Shown here: positions 36,699 through 46,469 of the stretch, piece after piece
How positions within the stretch are numbered: the stretch's first letter is position 1
Layout: the number at the start of each line of letters is the position of its first letter
Source: Shewanella acanthi
GTDB taxonomy: Bacteria > Pseudomonadota > Gammaproteobacteria > Enterobacterales > Shewanellaceae
Length of the DNA stretch: 64,000 nucleotides
Assembly (NCBI RefSeq): GCF_019457475.1
Contig: NZ_CP080413.1
Location: 868,001 to 932,000, forward strand
Reading direction: 5' to 3'
The notes under the pieces: model-generated
Told to the model about the DNA's origin: nothing
Databases searched by the model: none
The model's input: the letters and a program-made list of their open reading frames with translations, nothing else
Translations under genes and position numbers: made by a program

Positions 36699-37625
36699 TT
36701 ATTTACCTACATCCGAACCAGTCGCTAAGGCGTTTTTACGTTCCAAAAAGCGGGGTAATAATTGCTGTAACATCATACCCGTTAAGATAAAGCCAAGACC
36801 GATAAAGGTCGACACTTCAATGCTTTCCTGCAAAATCCAAGCAATAAAACCTATCGACATTACCGGCGATAAAAATACTAAGGTACTGATATTGGCGGTG
36901 CGGGTGGCTGTTTTGAGTGCCATTAACCACAGCACAAAGGTAATGCCCATCTCAAAGAGGCCAACATACATACCCGCTAGCACGGCATCGGGACTAAAAC
37001 TTGGCAAGGTATCGGTGAGCAGTAACGTAATGACAATAAAAGGCAGGCCGATAGTAAAGCTTAACAGCAGGCTAACGACAGGATCGCCCTGATCTTTGGT
37101 ATTCACAATCCAATATAAACACCACAGCAGGGTGCTGGTCAGCGCTAGACCAATCCCGAGTGGGCTATCGAAGTTAAAATCGCTAACATCACCGCCGGTG
37201 GCAATAATAAACACCCCCGTGTAGGCAATTAGCGCAGCCGCAATATCACTTTTACGTAGCACTTGTTTTAGCAGTGGCGCGGCAAGTAAAGGTAATAACA
37301 CCGCCCACGTATAATTGAGCGATAACGCCTGTTGGGCTGGCAGTAAGGAGTAGGCCTTAAACAATACTACATAGTAGAGAAAAGGGTTGATTAAGCCTGT
37401 TATCAGATAAAAAGCCGGACGGCGGAGTAATTGTTGCTTAAGCAGTGGGAGCTTTTTTTGCCACGCCAGAATGCCACCTAAGGTCACGATTGAGGTGATT
37501 ACAGCCACAAACACTAATTGCAGGGGGCTATAAAATCCAAGCGCAATTTTAAAGGCGGTGGCAACCGTCGACCAAAGTATTACCGCCGCCATGCCGTACA
37601 CATAGGCCCAATTTGAAGATTTCAC
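36699..37625 (-). CDS. EamA/DMT-superfamily transporter
   Basis: A 308-residue membrane exporter made of two EamA repeats of five TM helices each (residues about 8-145 and 150-290). The first repeat starts YVYGMAAVILWSTVATAFK and contains the usual LSLNYTWAVLLPLLA; the second starts GIGLALTSTLLWCLYW. DMT proteins export amino acids and other metabolites; the substrate here is unknown. The Lys/Arg-rich end (RFLERKNA) is cytoplasmic. It is divergent from dnaK with a 440-bp gap. Confidence 0.88.
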   Translation of the reverse strand: MKSSNWAYVYGMAAVILWSTVATAFKIALGFYSPLQLVFVAVITSIVTLGGILAWQKKLPLLKQQLLRRPAFYLITGLINPFLYYVVLFKAYSLLPAQQALSLNYTWAVLLPLLAAPLLKQVLRKSDIAAALIAYTGVFIIATGGDVSDFNFDSPLGIGLALTSTLLWCLYWIVNTKDQGDPVVSLLLSFTIGLPFIVITLLLTDTLPSFSPDAVLAGMYVGLFEMGITFVLWLMALKTATRTANISTLVFLSPVMSIGFIAWILQESIEVSTFIGLGFILTGMMLQQLLPRFLERKNALATGSDVGK

Positions 37626-38065
37626 TCACGCTTTTCCTATTAACGAAAACCCTATTCTTTATTAAGCATGGATTGAATAACAGCGGCCTGTGATAAGCAA
37701 GTGGATTTTAGTGATTGAATATTTTATTCACTTTGTAAAGAAGGTTAGGGGATTGTTTGTGTCTTTTTTGTGCTAAAAACAACTCACATTGTTTTTATAT
37801 TGAACTTTAAGTCTCTGTTATTTATTAGGTTGGTATTTATTATTTTGGGTTGCTGTACCCAACAGGTTCGCTGTTAGTCTCCCTCCTAGTTACCAAAAAG
37901 ATAACTAAGAAAATTTTTTTGTTAGCCCTTGTAATTAAAATCACTGTCCCAATATAGGTGTTAAGGCAGAGAAGGTGGCCACTGTGGACTTGAAAAACAT
38001 GTGTCCGGCCCCATATCAAAACCAACTTATAAATTTAGTTCGACAGAATTTTTTCGGAGGACCTC
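37626..38065 (+). promoter_or_regulatory. 440-bp region upstream of dnaK
   Basis: There is no gene. It contains the sigma-32 promoter (37989-38016) and an AT-rich hairpin TAGTTA/TAACTA (37887-37907) followed after a few bases by seven T residues. I see nothing else I can support. Confidence 0.65.
37989..38016 (+). promoter_or_regulatory. Heat-shock (sigma-32) promoter of dnaK
   Basis: CTTGAAA (37989-37995), a 13-bp spacer and CCCCATAT (38009-38016) match the RpoH consensus exactly. The ATG is about 45 nt from the expected RNA start. Confidence 0.95.
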
Positions 38066-39982
38066 ATGGGTAAAATTATTGGTATCGACTTAGGCACAAC
38101 AAACTCTTGTGTAGCTGTCCTCGATGGCGGCAAAGCACGCGTATTAGAAAATGCTGAAGGCGATCGCACAACCCCGTCAATCATCGCATACACAGACGAT
38201 GAGACTATCGTGGGTCAACCTGCAAAACGCCAAGCGGTAACTAACCCTAACAATACTTTCTTCGCGATCAAACGTCTGATCGGTCGTCGCTTCAAAGATG
38301 ACGAAGTTCAACGTGACGTGAACATCATGCCTTTCAAAATTATCCAAGCCGACAACGGTGATGCTTGGGTTGAATCACGTGGCAACAAGATGGCACCACC
38401 ACAGGTTTCAGCTGAAATCCTGAAAAAAATGAAGAAAACGGCAGAAGACTTCTTAGGTGAAGAAGTGACTGAAGCGGTAATTACCGTACCTGCATACTTC
38501 AACGATTCTCAACGTCAAGCTACTAAAGATGCGGGTCGCATCGCAGGTCTTGAAGTTAAACGTATTATCAACGAACCAACGGCTGCAGCGCTTGCCTACG
38601 GTATCGACAAGAAGCAAGGCGACAATATCGTTGCAGTGTACGACTTAGGTGGTGGTACATTCGATATTTCTATCATCGAAATCGACAGCAACGACGGCGA
38701 CCAAACCTTTGAAGTATTAGCAACGAACGGTGACACCCACTTAGGTGGTGAAGACTTCGACAACCGTTTAATCAACTACTTAGCTGACGAGTTCAAGAAA
38801 GAGCAAGGCTTAGATCTGCGTAAAGATCCTTTAGCAATGCAACGTCTGAAAGAAGCGGCTGAAAAGGCGAAGATCGAGCTTTCAAGCACCAACCAAACTG
38901 AAGTTAACCTGCCATACATCACTGCCGATGCAACAGGTCCTAAGCACTTAGTGGTGAAAATCACCCGTGCTAAGTTAGAGTCTTTGGTTGAAGACTTAAT
39001 CGTTCGCACTTTAGAGCCATTAAAAGTGGCACTGGCTGACGCTGACTTATCAGTATCAGACATCAACGAAGTGATTCTGGTGGGCGGTCAAACCCGCATG
39101 CCTAAGGTTCAAGAAGCAGTGACTAACTTCTTCGGTAAAGAGCCACGTAAAGACGTCAACCCAGACGAAGCCGTTGCTGTTGGTGCTGCGATTCAAGCGG
39201 GCGTACTGTCAGGCGACGTGAAAGACGTTCTGCTGTTAGACGTAACACCACTGTCTCTGGGTATCGAAACCATGGGCAGCGTAATGACCAAGCTGATTGA
39301 GAAAAACACCACGATTCCTACTAAGGCACAGCAAGTTTTCTCAACAGCCGATGACAACCAAAGCGCAGTGACTATTCACGTACTGCAAGGTGAGCGTAAG
39401 CAAGCGAGCGCGAACAAGTCATTAGGTCAGTTCAACTTAGAAGGTATTGAGCCAGCGCCACGTGGTATGCCACAAATCGAAGTGATGTTCGATATCGACG
39501 CTGACGGTATTCTGCACGTTTCTGCTACCGACAAGAAAACCGGTAAGAAACAAAACATCACCATCAAAGCTTCTTCTGGTTTAAGCGAAGAAGAAGTGGC
39601 ACAAATGGTACGTGACGCAGAAGCTCACGCCGAAGAAGACAAGAAATTCGAAGAGTTAGTGCAAGCTCGCAACCAAGCTGACGGCTTAGTTCATGCAACT
39701 AAGAAACAAGTGGAAGAAGCTGGCGACGCTCTGCCTGCCGATGACAAGGCAAAGATTGAAGCGGCAATGAGCGCGGTTGAAGTGGCCTCTAAAGGTAACG
39801 ACAAAGAAGCCATCGAAAAAGCGACTCAGGAGCTGATTGAAGCTTCTGCCAAGCTGATGGAAATTGCTCAAGCTAAAGCTCAGGCTCAAGGCGGCGCACA
39901 AGACGCTGGCCAAAAGTCTAACGCGACTGCCGATGATGTTGTCGATGCTGAATTTGAAGAAGTGAAAGACGACAAGAAATAA
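38066..39982 (+). CDS. dnaK: Chaperone DnaK (Hsp70)
   Basis: ATP-driven chaperone that refolds proteins and controls sigma-32. It has 638 residues. The nucleotide domain carries [15 protein letters not shown], the phosphate motif [13 protein letters not shown] near residue 192 and [12 protein letters not shown]. The linker [15 protein letters not shown] leads into the beta-sandwich substrate domain, an alpha-helical lid and the acidic tail ending [10 protein letters not shown], which binds co-chaperones. GGAGG precedes the ATG. dnaJ follows after 110 nt. Confidence 0.99.
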   Translation: MGKIIGIDLGTTNSCVAVLDGGKARVLENAEGDRTTPSIIAYTDDETIVGQPAKRQAVTNPNNTFFAIKRLIGRRFKDDEVQRDVNIMPFKIIQADNGDAWVESRGNKMAPPQVSAEILKKMKKTAEDFLGEEVTEAVITVPAYFNDSQRQATKDAGRIAGLEVKRIINEPTAAALAYGIDKKQGDNIVAVYDLGGGTFDISIIEIDSNDGDQTFEVLATNGDTHLGGEDFDNRLINYLADEFKKEQGLDLRKDPLAMQRLKEAAEKAKIELSSTNQTEVNLPYITADATGPKHLVVKITRAKLESLVEDLIVRTLEPLKVALADADLSVSDINEVILVGGQTRMPKVQEAVTNFFGKEPRKDVNPDEAVAVGAAIQAGVLSGDVKDVLLLDVTPLSLGIETMGSVMTKLIEKNTTIPTKAQQVFSTADDNQSAVTIHVLQGERKQASANKSLGQFNLEGIEPAPRGMPQIEVMFDIDADGILHVSATDKKTGKKQNITIKASSGLSEEEVAQMVRDAEAHAEEDKKFEELVQARNQADGLVHATKKQVEEAGDALPADDKAKIEAAMSAVEVASKGNDKEAIEKATQELIEASAKLMEIAQAKAQAQGGAQDAGQKSNATADDVVDAEFEEVKDDKK

Positions 39983-40030
39983 TGATTTGTTTTCAGTCCA
40001 ATAGATTGATTTCAAATAGTTAATTCTAGG

Positions 40031-40059
40031 CGGGCGTTACGGGGCAACCCTAACGCCCG
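40031..40059 (+). other. Hairpin between dnaK and dnaJ
   Basis: CGGGCGTTA pairs perfectly with TAACGCCCG, with an inner GGG/CCC pairing and no T run. It probably processes or stabilises the dnaK message so that DnaK is made in excess of DnaJ. Confidence 0.7.
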
Positions 40060-40092
40060 TTCGTTCAACTTAAGCTGAAGAAGCAAGAGAAT

Positions 40093-41226
40093 ATGTCAAA
40101 GCGAGATTATTACGAAGTATTGGGCGTTGGTCGTGACGCCAGCGAACGGGAAATCAAAAAGGCTTACAAACGTCTGGCCATGAAGTATCACCCGGATCGT
40201 AACCCAGGCGATAAAGAAGCCGAAGCCAGCTTTAAAGAAGTCAAAGAAGCCTACGAAATCCTGACCGATGCCAATAAGAAGGCGGCCTATGACCAATTTG
40301 GTCATGCGGGTGTGGATCCAAACCGTGGCGGCGGTGGCGGCTACGGCGGCGCAGGGGATTTCGGCGATATTTTCGGTGATGTCTTTGGCGATATTTTCGG
40401 TGGTGGACGTCGCGGCGGCCAACGTCAGGCTGCTCGCGGCTCAGATCTGCGTTACAACCTCGAACTGTCTTTAGAAGAAGCGGTTAAGGGCTTAACCAAA
40501 GAAATCCGTATTCCAACGCTGGCAAGCTGTGATGTGTGTGACGGTAGCGGCGCGAAAAAAGGCACCTCGGCAACGACCTGTGGTACCTGTCATGGCCAAG
40601 GCCAAGTGCAGATGCGCCAAGGTTTCTTCGCGGTGCAGCAAGCCTGTCCAACCTGTCATGGTCGCGGCAAGATCATTAAAGATCCATGTGGTAAGTGCCA
40701 TGGCGAAGGCCGTGTCGAGAAGACTAAAACCCTATCAGTTAAGATCCCTGCCGGTGTTGATACGGGCGACCGTATTCGTTTAGCGGGTGAAGGTGAAGCG
40801 GGTGAATTTGGTGCGCCTCCAGGGGATTTATATGTTCAGGTGAATGTCCGTGAACATGCAATCTTCGTTCGTGATGGCAACAACCTCTACTGCGAAGTGC
40901 CTATTTCATTCACGAAAGCCGCGCTCGGTGGCGAGATTGAAGTGCCGACACTCGATGGTAAAGTGAGCCTTAAGATCCCTGCAGAAACCCAAACGGGTCG
41001 TATGTTCCGCCTACGCGGTAAAGGGGTGAAATCGGTTCGCAGCCATGCGGTAGGCGATTTGCTTTGCAAAGTGGTGATGGAAACCCCTGTTAACTTAAAC
41101 GATCGTCAAAAAGAACTGTTACGTGAATTTGAAGCCACCTTAACCGGTGAATCAAAGAAGCACAGCCCAAAGGCTGAAGGTTTCTTCGATGGCGTGAAGA
41201 AGTTCTTTCAAGATTTAAATAGCTAA
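40093..41226 (+). CDS. dnaJ: Co-chaperone DnaJ (Hsp40)
   Basis: Stimulates DnaK ATPase and delivers substrates. It has 377 residues: a J domain with the HPD motif (KYHPDRNPG, near residue 33), a Gly/Phe-rich region (about 77-115), four CxxCxGxG zinc repeats ([32 protein letters not shown]) near 145-210, and the C-terminal substrate domains. It is a class A DnaJ of usual length. No separate promoter is obvious, and a terminator follows the stop. Confidence 0.99.
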   Translation: MSKRDYYEVLGVGRDASEREIKKAYKRLAMKYHPDRNPGDKEAEASFKEVKEAYEILTDANKKAAYDQFGHAGVDPNRGGGGGYGGAGDFGDIFGDVFGDIFGGGRRGGQRQAARGSDLRYNLELSLEEAVKGLTKEIRIPTLASCDVCDGSGAKKGTSATTCGTCHGQGQVQMRQGFFAVQQACPTCHGRGKIIKDPCGKCHGEGRVEKTKTLSVKIPAGVDTGDRIRLAGEGEAGEFGAPPGDLYVQVNVREHAIFVRDGNNLYCEVPISFTKAALGGEIEVPTLDGKVSLKIPAETQTGRMFRLRGKGVKSVRSHAVGDLLCKVVMETPVNLNDRQKELLREFEATLTGESKKHSPKAEGFFDGVKKFFQDLNS

Positions 41227-41277
41227 TTAGGTTTAGTGGTGCCGCTGTTATGTCAGTTAGCAGCGCACTAGATGAAT

Positions 41278-41314
41278 AAAGCCCCACAGTGTTAAATACT
41301 TGCGGGGCTTTTTT
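41278..41314 (+). terminator. Terminator of the dnaKJ operon
   Basis: AAAGCCCC pairs with GGGGCTTT across an 18-nt loop and a T run follows. Confidence 0.82.
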
Positions 41315-41447
41315 ATGGTTGTTTTATGCAAAAACAACTTAAAAGGTTTGATGTTAGTTTGATTGTTCTACTTTGCTATTTGTCTTTATAGCCGAGATTG
41401 TTTGTGACTTAAACCTGGCTTTAGGTTTCTCTTTTTTAAAAGAAAAG

Positions 41448-41679
41448 TCAAAGTCGTGGGGCTTCACCCCACACCCGACCAAGGAGGACTGCTCGTCCTA
41501 TCCTCCTTGGATGCTCCAAGACGCCCCTAACGGAGTTGAAAACCCCTTGGGCATTAAGCGTCTTAATGCTATCGCGTCAGACGCTCGTCCCTGATTCGAC
41601 TGACGCTATCTCGGCATCCATGCCTCGATCACGCAACGAACGCAAATGCCCTGCGGCAACTCCGAGGGGATGGTGAACT
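41448..41679 (+). repeat. Left copy of an inverted structured repeat element (about 232 bp)
   Basis: The outer 35 bp (41448-41482), containing the hairpin GTGGGG-CTTCA-CCCCAC, is an exact inverted copy of 43165-43199. The inner end (about 41651-41679, CTGCGGCAAC...GGTGAACT) matches the inner end of the right copy with few changes. The middle (variable stem-loops, CGTC/GACG-rich) diverges strongly. Conserved ends with a variable middle suggest a dispersed non-coding repeat family. No transposase is present. Confidence 0.75.
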
Positions 41680-41750
41680 TTTTTAGCCACAGTGGCTGTT
41701 AATTTTAAAAGAACGTTGTCGGTCCGCTCTTTTATTGGGTTAGTGTACTA

Positions 41751-42719
41751 TTGGTGAAGTACCAAACTTTAAGCCGTAATAATATTGATATTATGGATTC
41801 AACTGTGGATGTAGTTTGCTACTTATCTAATCTTCCCCTAAGTGGTATTACAGTGACTACTGAACTGGATGGTAGCTGGAGCAGAAATAATATTCCTCTA
41901 TCGGCTTTCGGCTACAGCATGCTCATAACTCAAGATATAGAGTTGCTCAGGTCTAAGCAGAACGAGCTACGTGGTAAATTTGTTCAAACATCCCAAGTAT
42001 TCATCAATAACGTTACATCGGTGGATGACCTTGAGCAGAACATGATGATGCTGGCTGAAATGCTCACCTTTGCCACCAACTCTCAAGTTGGTTTCATTGG
42101 TTGGGAGCTCATCGGTGGCGATAGCGGTAAAGGAAACCTAGGCCGTATACGTTCCATTGGTGGTTGTTACTCAGCATTCAAATCGCCATTTTGCTTAATA
42201 AGGTCTATCCAGGCAGTTCGTTTTATTGAAAATTGTTGGCAAACATATAGCGAGCTCCGCTTACCAAGAAAACTCAACGTTGCAATTGATCTATTTACTA
42301 TTCCAGATGCCAAAGAACTCCCATTAGAGCTCAAGTTGGGCACAACTTTCATTCTTTTAGAAAACCTCAAGGCTTCTTATGCGCATGGCGTATATACCTT
42401 CAAAAATGGCAACTACTTTGTCCATGGAGGTAGAGATAAAAAAACATATGCTGAACTGGTGACTGAAATGTTCGAATTGGTCGGTATGCCTCAGACCAAC
42501 ACGTGGAAAGATCTCAGAAACGCTATCATACATAGTGGCCTTTGTGAGTTATCGCCTGAGGATATGCACGAACAGTATTCACTGTGTCGCGATGCAATTA
42601 CAGAATACCTTCTTAGACTGCTTGGATATCAAGGTGAGTTTTTCCTCTACTCTGGCGATGGTTACACAACAAAAGTCATTCGCTTAAATAATCTCGAACC
42701 TGTAGCTACAACCGAGTAG
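41751..42719 (+). CDS. HEPN-motif protein of unknown function, candidate defence/toxin RNase
   Basis: A 322-residue protein I do not recognise as a named family. The C-terminal region (about residues 195-295) is helical and carries LRNAIIHSG: Arg256-Asn257-(x3)-His261, the RN-x3-H form of the Rx4H motif of HEPN RNase domains, as in Apea-like HEPN proteins. The N-terminal 190 residues are mixed alpha/beta with no motif I can name. HEPN proteins are often abortive-infection nucleases, but some have housekeeping roles. The gene is visibly AT-richer than its neighbours, uses many A/T-ending codons, and lies alone between two inverted repeat elements, which points to transfer. Start uncertain: TTG 41751, GTG 41754 or ATG 41793, none with a strong ribosome site. 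Confidence 0.65.
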   Translation: MVKYQTLSRNNIDIMDSTVDVVCYLSNLPLSGITVTTELDGSWSRNNIPLSAFGYSMLITQDIELLRSKQNELRGKFVQTSQVFINNVTSVDDLEQNMMMLAEMLTFATNSQVGFIGWELIGGDSGKGNLGRIRSIGGCYSAFKSPFCLIRSIQAVRFIENCWQTYSELRLPRKLNVAIDLFTIPDAKELPLELKLGTTFILLENLKASYAHGVYTFKNGNYFVHGGRDKKTYAELVTEMFELVGMPQTNTWKDLRNAIIHSGLCELSPEDMHEQYSLCRDAITEYLLRLLGYQGEFFLYSGDGYTTKVIRLNNLEPVATTE

Positions 42720-43378
42720 TATTTCTTGCTGTTTAAAATCAATTAACTTCAGACGCAATAAGACTAGTCATGTTCGTAGCAGTCAAAAAGCACTAAAGAT
42801 TTTTGAAGTCCAAGGGAGCAATGGCTAATTGCCCAACAGCTTTCTATAAAATAAAGGACAGGCTGATTTCTTTTGAGACTAACTGCCAACACTTCAAATT
42901 TAGGAGTTCACCTTCCCCTGCGAAGTTGCCGCGGGGCGTTGGAATTGATTGCGTCAGTCCGGTCATGGTCGTTCTCGTGCATCCATGCACTTCACGACAT
43001 TCAGGCATCCTGCCTATCAGATGACCGGCTAGCTTTCGGGGTACAGGATGTACCATCGGAAGCGATAGCAATTTATCCATAAGACCAAGGCCAGTCTCTA
43101 ATGCATGTAACTTCGCTAGGGACGCCGGGGGATTTCCAAAAGGGGAACAGGCGCTTTTCCCCTTTTGGTCGGGTGTGGGGTGAAGCCCCACGACTTTGAT
43201 TATGTTTTTGGTTTAGATATTTAAACAAATTAAAACTTAAGGTATTTAGTGGCCTAACACGCATAGTTAAATATACCGTCGAAAACTACTCCAAGGCTTT
43301 AGTCAAAGCCGAAACAACATTGGTATTAACAGCCAACTCTGCGTAAACTTTCGCTCCCATGTTTTTATCGGTATTGTG
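42720..43378. other. Gap after the HEPN gene: right repeat element and helicase upstream region
   Basis: Contains the right copy of the inverted repeat (42905-43199) and about 180 bp before the helicase gene in which I see no clear promoter. The minus-strand frame 42844-43191 runs through the repeat and is not a credible gene. Confidence 0.6.
42905..43199 (-). repeat. Right copy of the inverted structured repeat element (about 295 bp)
   Basis: Inverted relative to the left copy. The outer 35 bp (43165-43199) is identical to the left one. Next to it is a long variable hairpin (AAAAGGGGAA...TTCCCCTTTT, 43136-43166). The inner end (AGTTCACC...GTTGCCGCGG, 42905-42933) matches the left inner end. 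The pair encloses the HEPN gene in a unit of about 1.75 kb. I see no target-site duplication outside the ends. Confidence 0.75.
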
Positions 43379-44719
43379 ATGACCATTCCTAAGCCTTTTT
43401 CTTCTCCAGAGTCTTCCCCTGAGTCGTTAACCTTTGCCGAACTTGGGTTAAATGCTGCATTACTTAAAGCCTTGCCTACAAGGCTGAAACATCCGACACG
43501 GATACAGCAATTAGCGATTCCGGCGATTCTTGAAGGGCGAGATCTGTTAGCGCTTTCACAAACCGGTAGTGGTAAAACCTTCGCTTTTGGTTTGCCCTTG
43601 CTACAAATCCTCAGGCAACAAATTGCTGCGCAAACGACTGCAAACTCAGTGCCCACTGCCAATGCGCAGGCGTTAGTGTTAGTGCCAACGCGGGAGTTAG
43701 CTCAGCAGGTGACGAAGGCGCTGCACGCGCTGGCGAGTGAGTTATCCGCATCTTTGCATATTCTGCTTCTGTGTGGTGGCGTTTCGCAGGAAGACCAATT
43801 AGCCGAACTTGCTGCTAAGCCACAGCTTTTAGTGGCAACACCAGGGCGCTTATTGGACTTATGCATACAGTCCCATATTAGCCTCGATTTGATAAAACAT
43901 TTAGTGCTGGATGAGGCCGACCGTTTGCTGGAAATGGGATTTTGGCCAGATGTGCAAAAGCTGATGGCGTTGATGCCCAAGCGTAAGCAAACCTCGTTGT
44001 TTTCAGCCACTTTGCCAGAGGCTTTGGATAACCTGGCGGGGAAATTGCTGACCAATGATCCCCTACGCGTTGAGGCCAGTACACTAAATTCAGTTGCTGC
44101 CGAAATTGAAGAGCGGCTTTATTTAGTCAACAAGGGCAGCAAGGCGCAGGCATTAATTGCGCTATTAAAACAATATCAATGGCCGCAGGTGCTGGTGTTT
44201 ATTAGCGCCCGTGATGATGCCGATGCCGTCGCTAAACGACTCGGCAAAGCGGGGATGAAAGCTGCCGCGCTGCACGGCGAGAAAGATCAAACCGTGCGTA
44301 GCCAAACCTTAGCCGACTTTAAAGCCAATCGCATTCAAGTATTGGTGGCGACGGATTTAATGGCGCGGGGTATTCATGTTGATGCCTTGCCTGTGGTGAT
44401 CAACTTAGACTTACCTGCGAGTGCGCCTGTGTATGTGCATCGAATTGGCCGCACTGCCAGAGCGGGAGCAAAAGGGCTGGCGATTTCCCTTGTATGCCAC
44501 GGTGAAATGGCTTTCTTAACCGCGATCCGCAGTTTGACCGCGAGGGAGTTACCGCTGGCATTATTGGCTGACTTTCCAGTAACGGATAAGCCGAGTGAAA
44601 AAAACACTGATGACGGCGTCAATGGCAAGGTTGAGCGTAAACGACCGCCGCGGGATAAACAGGCGAATCGTCGTAGCATTAACAAGCACAGCGCCAAAGC
44701 GTTTAAAGGTAAGCGTTGA
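43379..44719 (+). CDS. DEAD-box ATP-dependent RNA helicase (RhlE/SrmB-like)
   Basis: Unwinds RNA duplexes, typically in ribosome assembly or RNA decay. It has 446 residues, and all core motifs are in order: Q motif (PTRIQQLAIP), SQTGSGKT near residue 63, PTRELAQQ, TPGRLLD, DEADRLLEMGF, SAT, FISARDDAD, TDLMARGIHV and HRIGRTARAG. A basic C-terminal tail (KRKRPPRDKQANRRS...FKGKR) probably binds RNA. RhlE-like is the best fit, but the subfamily is not certain. Two adjacent starts (GTG 43376, ATG 43379) differ by one residue, and no ribosome site is obvious. Confidence 0.92.
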   Translation: MTIPKPFSSPESSPESLTFAELGLNAALLKALPTRLKHPTRIQQLAIPAILEGRDLLALSQTGSGKTFAFGLPLLQILRQQIAAQTTANSVPTANAQALVLVPTRELAQQVTKALHALASELSASLHILLLCGGVSQEDQLAELAAKPQLLVATPGRLLDLCIQSHISLDLIKHLVLDEADRLLEMGFWPDVQKLMALMPKRKQTSLFSATLPEALDNLAGKLLTNDPLRVEASTLNSVAAEIEERLYLVNKGSKAQALIALLKQYQWPQVLVFISARDDADAVAKRLGKAGMKAAALHGEKDQTVRSQTLADFKANRIQVLVATDLMARGIHVDALPVVINLDLPASAPVYVHRIGRTARAGAKGLAISLVCHGEMAFLTAIRSLTARELPLALLADFPVTDKPSEKNTDDGVNGKVERKRPPRDKQANRRSINKHSAKAFKGKR

Positions 44720-44914
44720 ATTTAAGCTATTTATAGTGAAGCCAGAGTGGAATCATCCTGATGCAAAGGGGAAGTAAGAGTTAAGCTATCCCTTGCCTTC
44801 AAGCTCGGTTCGCCGCTATCTTAAACCGCGAAGTGAATAAGGTTCATTAGCTGCTGTTAACGTTCTCGTTCTGGGTGTAACTTAGTGACTCATTGATATT
44901 AAGGGAGCTAAGTC

Positions 44915-45511
44915 TTGGAAGCGACATTGGCGTTAAGCAAAGCACTTCATAGCCTGGTCAATCACGGTTTAACCACCAAACGTTTTATACTTCGTCCATT
45001 TCAGCGAGCGGATCTTGAGGCGTTCACCGCCTATCGCGCCGACCCTAAGATTGCCAAATATCAAAGTTGGACGGATTACCGCTATAGTGATGCAGTCGCA
45101 CTATTCGAGAAGATGGATTATGCACAATTTGGTGCGGCGGATACTTGGTTTCAACTGGCGATTGTCAGCGCGGCGTCGGGAACGACATCGACTAAACTCG
45201 TTGGCGATCTGGCGCTGCATTTTATTGATGAGCAGCAAATGGAAATCGGCTTTACGATTGCGCCTGAGCATCAAGGCCAACAGGTTGCATTTGAGGCGGT
45301 CAGTGCATTGCTGCATTACCTTTTTGTGGCGCTTGGCAAACATCGGGTTATTGCGGTAACGGATGTAGAAAATCTTGCCAGCTGCCGCTTACTCGAAAAA
45401 CTCGGTTTTAGGCGCGAAGCCCATTATGTGAAAAATATCTTCTTTAAGGGCGCGTGGGGCGATGAGTATCTCTATGCCTTGCTAAAGGAGGAGTATCTTA
45501 AGTCTTGCTAA
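44915..45511 (+). CDS. GNAT-family N-acetyltransferase (RimJ/RimL-like)
   Basis: An acetyl-CoA-dependent acetyltransferase of 198 residues, GNAT type 3 (RimJ/RimL) layout: TKRFILRPFQRADLEAF near residue 22, VGDLALHFIDEQQMEIGFTIAPEHQGQQVAFEAV near 95-130 (acetyl-CoA loop, with Gln-Gly-Gln in place of the usual Gly-rich form), and ENLASCRLLEKLGFRREAHY near 150. Members acetylate protein N-termini or small molecules including antibiotics; the substrate is unknown. The start is TTG 44915 with AAGGGAG seven bases before it. Monocistronic. Confidence 0.88.
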   Translation: MEATLALSKALHSLVNHGLTTKRFILRPFQRADLEAFTAYRADPKIAKYQSWTDYRYSDAVALFEKMDYAQFGAADTWFQLAIVSAASGTTSTKLVGDLALHFIDEQQMEIGFTIAPEHQGQQVAFEAVSALLHYLFVALGKHRVIAVTDVENLASCRLLEKLGFRREAHYVKNIFFKGAWGDEYLYALLKEEYLKSC

Positions 45512-45662
45512 TCTTCGATGGCATTTGGCAACATCATTCTATCTCAGTAAACTCCCTGCAGAATTTCAGCAAAGCGTGCTTAAACTATTAAACATTTCGT
45601 TGTTGAGTATTGGGGCGTATTGATGACCATTGAGTCTCCCCCATTGGATTAAGGAGTTACAT

Positions 45663-46469
45663 ATGAAATCACGGACTATAGTATTGGCCCTTGGCGTGAC
45701 CTTAGCTCTATCTGGCTGTGCGACCACTAAATCGCCAACAGGGCGCGGCCAAACGTTGCTTTATTCTGCTTCTCAGATGCAGCAAATGGGGGATGCCTCG
45801 TTTGAAGAAATGAAAAAGCAGCAGAAAATCAGCACTAACAATAAGTTAACTCAATACGTTAATTGCGTCGCCAATCGAGTAACGGCGGTTTTACCCGATC
45901 AAAGCCAAAAATGGGATGTAGTGTTATTCGATTCAGAGCAAGTGAACGCCTTCGCCTTACCTGGCGGCCATATTGGGGTTTACACCGGATTACTCAAAGT
46001 GGCGACCACTCCCGATCAGTTAGCGACAGTTTTGGGTCACGAAGTTGCCCACGTACTGGCGCAGCACGGAAACGAGCAGGTGTCCCGCGCGCAGATGACG
46101 GGGGTTGGGATGCAAATTGCCGATGCGGCCCTCGGCGCGGGGGGGATTTCCAATAAAGATCTCTATATGTCAGCCCTCGGATTAGGTGCACAGGTTGGGG
46201 TATTGTTGCCCTTTGGTCGCGCCCAAGAAAGTGAAGCTGACGTTATGGGATTAGAGCTCATGGCGCGAGCGGGCTTTGACCCAGCCCAAAGCGTGATTCT
46301 GTGGCAAAACATGTCAAAGGCGGGCGGCAGTCAGGGCCCCGAATTGTTATCGACTCACCCATCAAACAGTAATCGAATTTCACAATTAGCAAAATTACAG
46401 GCTGAGGTGTTACCGCTCTATCAAAGCGCTAAGGCGAATGTAAAAAACCAATGTGTAGTCCCTAAATAG
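45663..46469 (+). CDS. M48 family metalloprotease, lipoprotein (LoiP/YcaL-like)
   Basis: A zinc metalloprotease anchored by a lipid: lipobox LSGC (Cys19) directly after the signal helix. The active site HEVAH (in VLGHEVAHVLAQHG) is near residue 130, with the third ligand Glu in ESEADVMGLELM near 190. The family LoiP/YcaL/BepA group acts in outer-membrane protein quality control. It has 268 residues, lacks the TPR domain of BepA, and has the conserved LLSTHPSNSNRI near 235. The start at 45663 has AAGGAG; the frame from 45630 is rejected. Single gene upstream of fklB. Confidence 0.92.
   Translation: MKSRTIVLALGVTLALSGCATTKSPTGRGQTLLYSASQMQQMGDASFEEMKKQQKISTNNKLTQYVNCVANRVTAVLPDQSQKWDVVLFDSEQVNAFALPGGHIGVYTGLLKVATTPDQLATVLGHEVAHVLAQHGNEQVSRAQMTGVGMQIADAALGAGGISNKDLYMSALGLGAQVGVLLPFGRAQESEADVMGLELMARAGFDPAQSVILWQNMSKAGGSQGPELLSTHPSNSNRISQLAKLQAEVLPLYQSAKANVKNQCVVPK

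Larger units (their letters stand above)
41227..41750. other. 524-bp gap after dnaJ: terminator plus left repeat element
   Basis: Holds the dnaJ terminator (41278-41314) and the left copy of an inverted structured repeat (41448-41679). An open frame across it (41373-41594) has no ribosome site and follows the repeat, so I do not call it a gene. Confidence 0.6.

Noticed and set aside
37840..38025. 61-codon reverse ORF before dnaK
   Set aside because: It overlaps the sigma-32 promoter and has no family features or ribosome site.
41373..41594. 73-codon forward ORF upstream of the HEPN gene
   Set aside because: It runs through the structured repeat, has no ribosome site, and its translation simply follows the GC-rich hairpins. 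The same repeat gives unrelated frames in the other copy.
42844..43191. 115-codon reverse ORF after the HEPN gene
   Set aside because: It spans the right repeat element on the minus strand, has no ribosome site, and shows repeat-derived residues only.
41315..43378. Intact insertion sequence between dnaJ and the helicase
   Set aside because: There is no transposase frame and no target-site duplication beside the 35-bp inverted ends.
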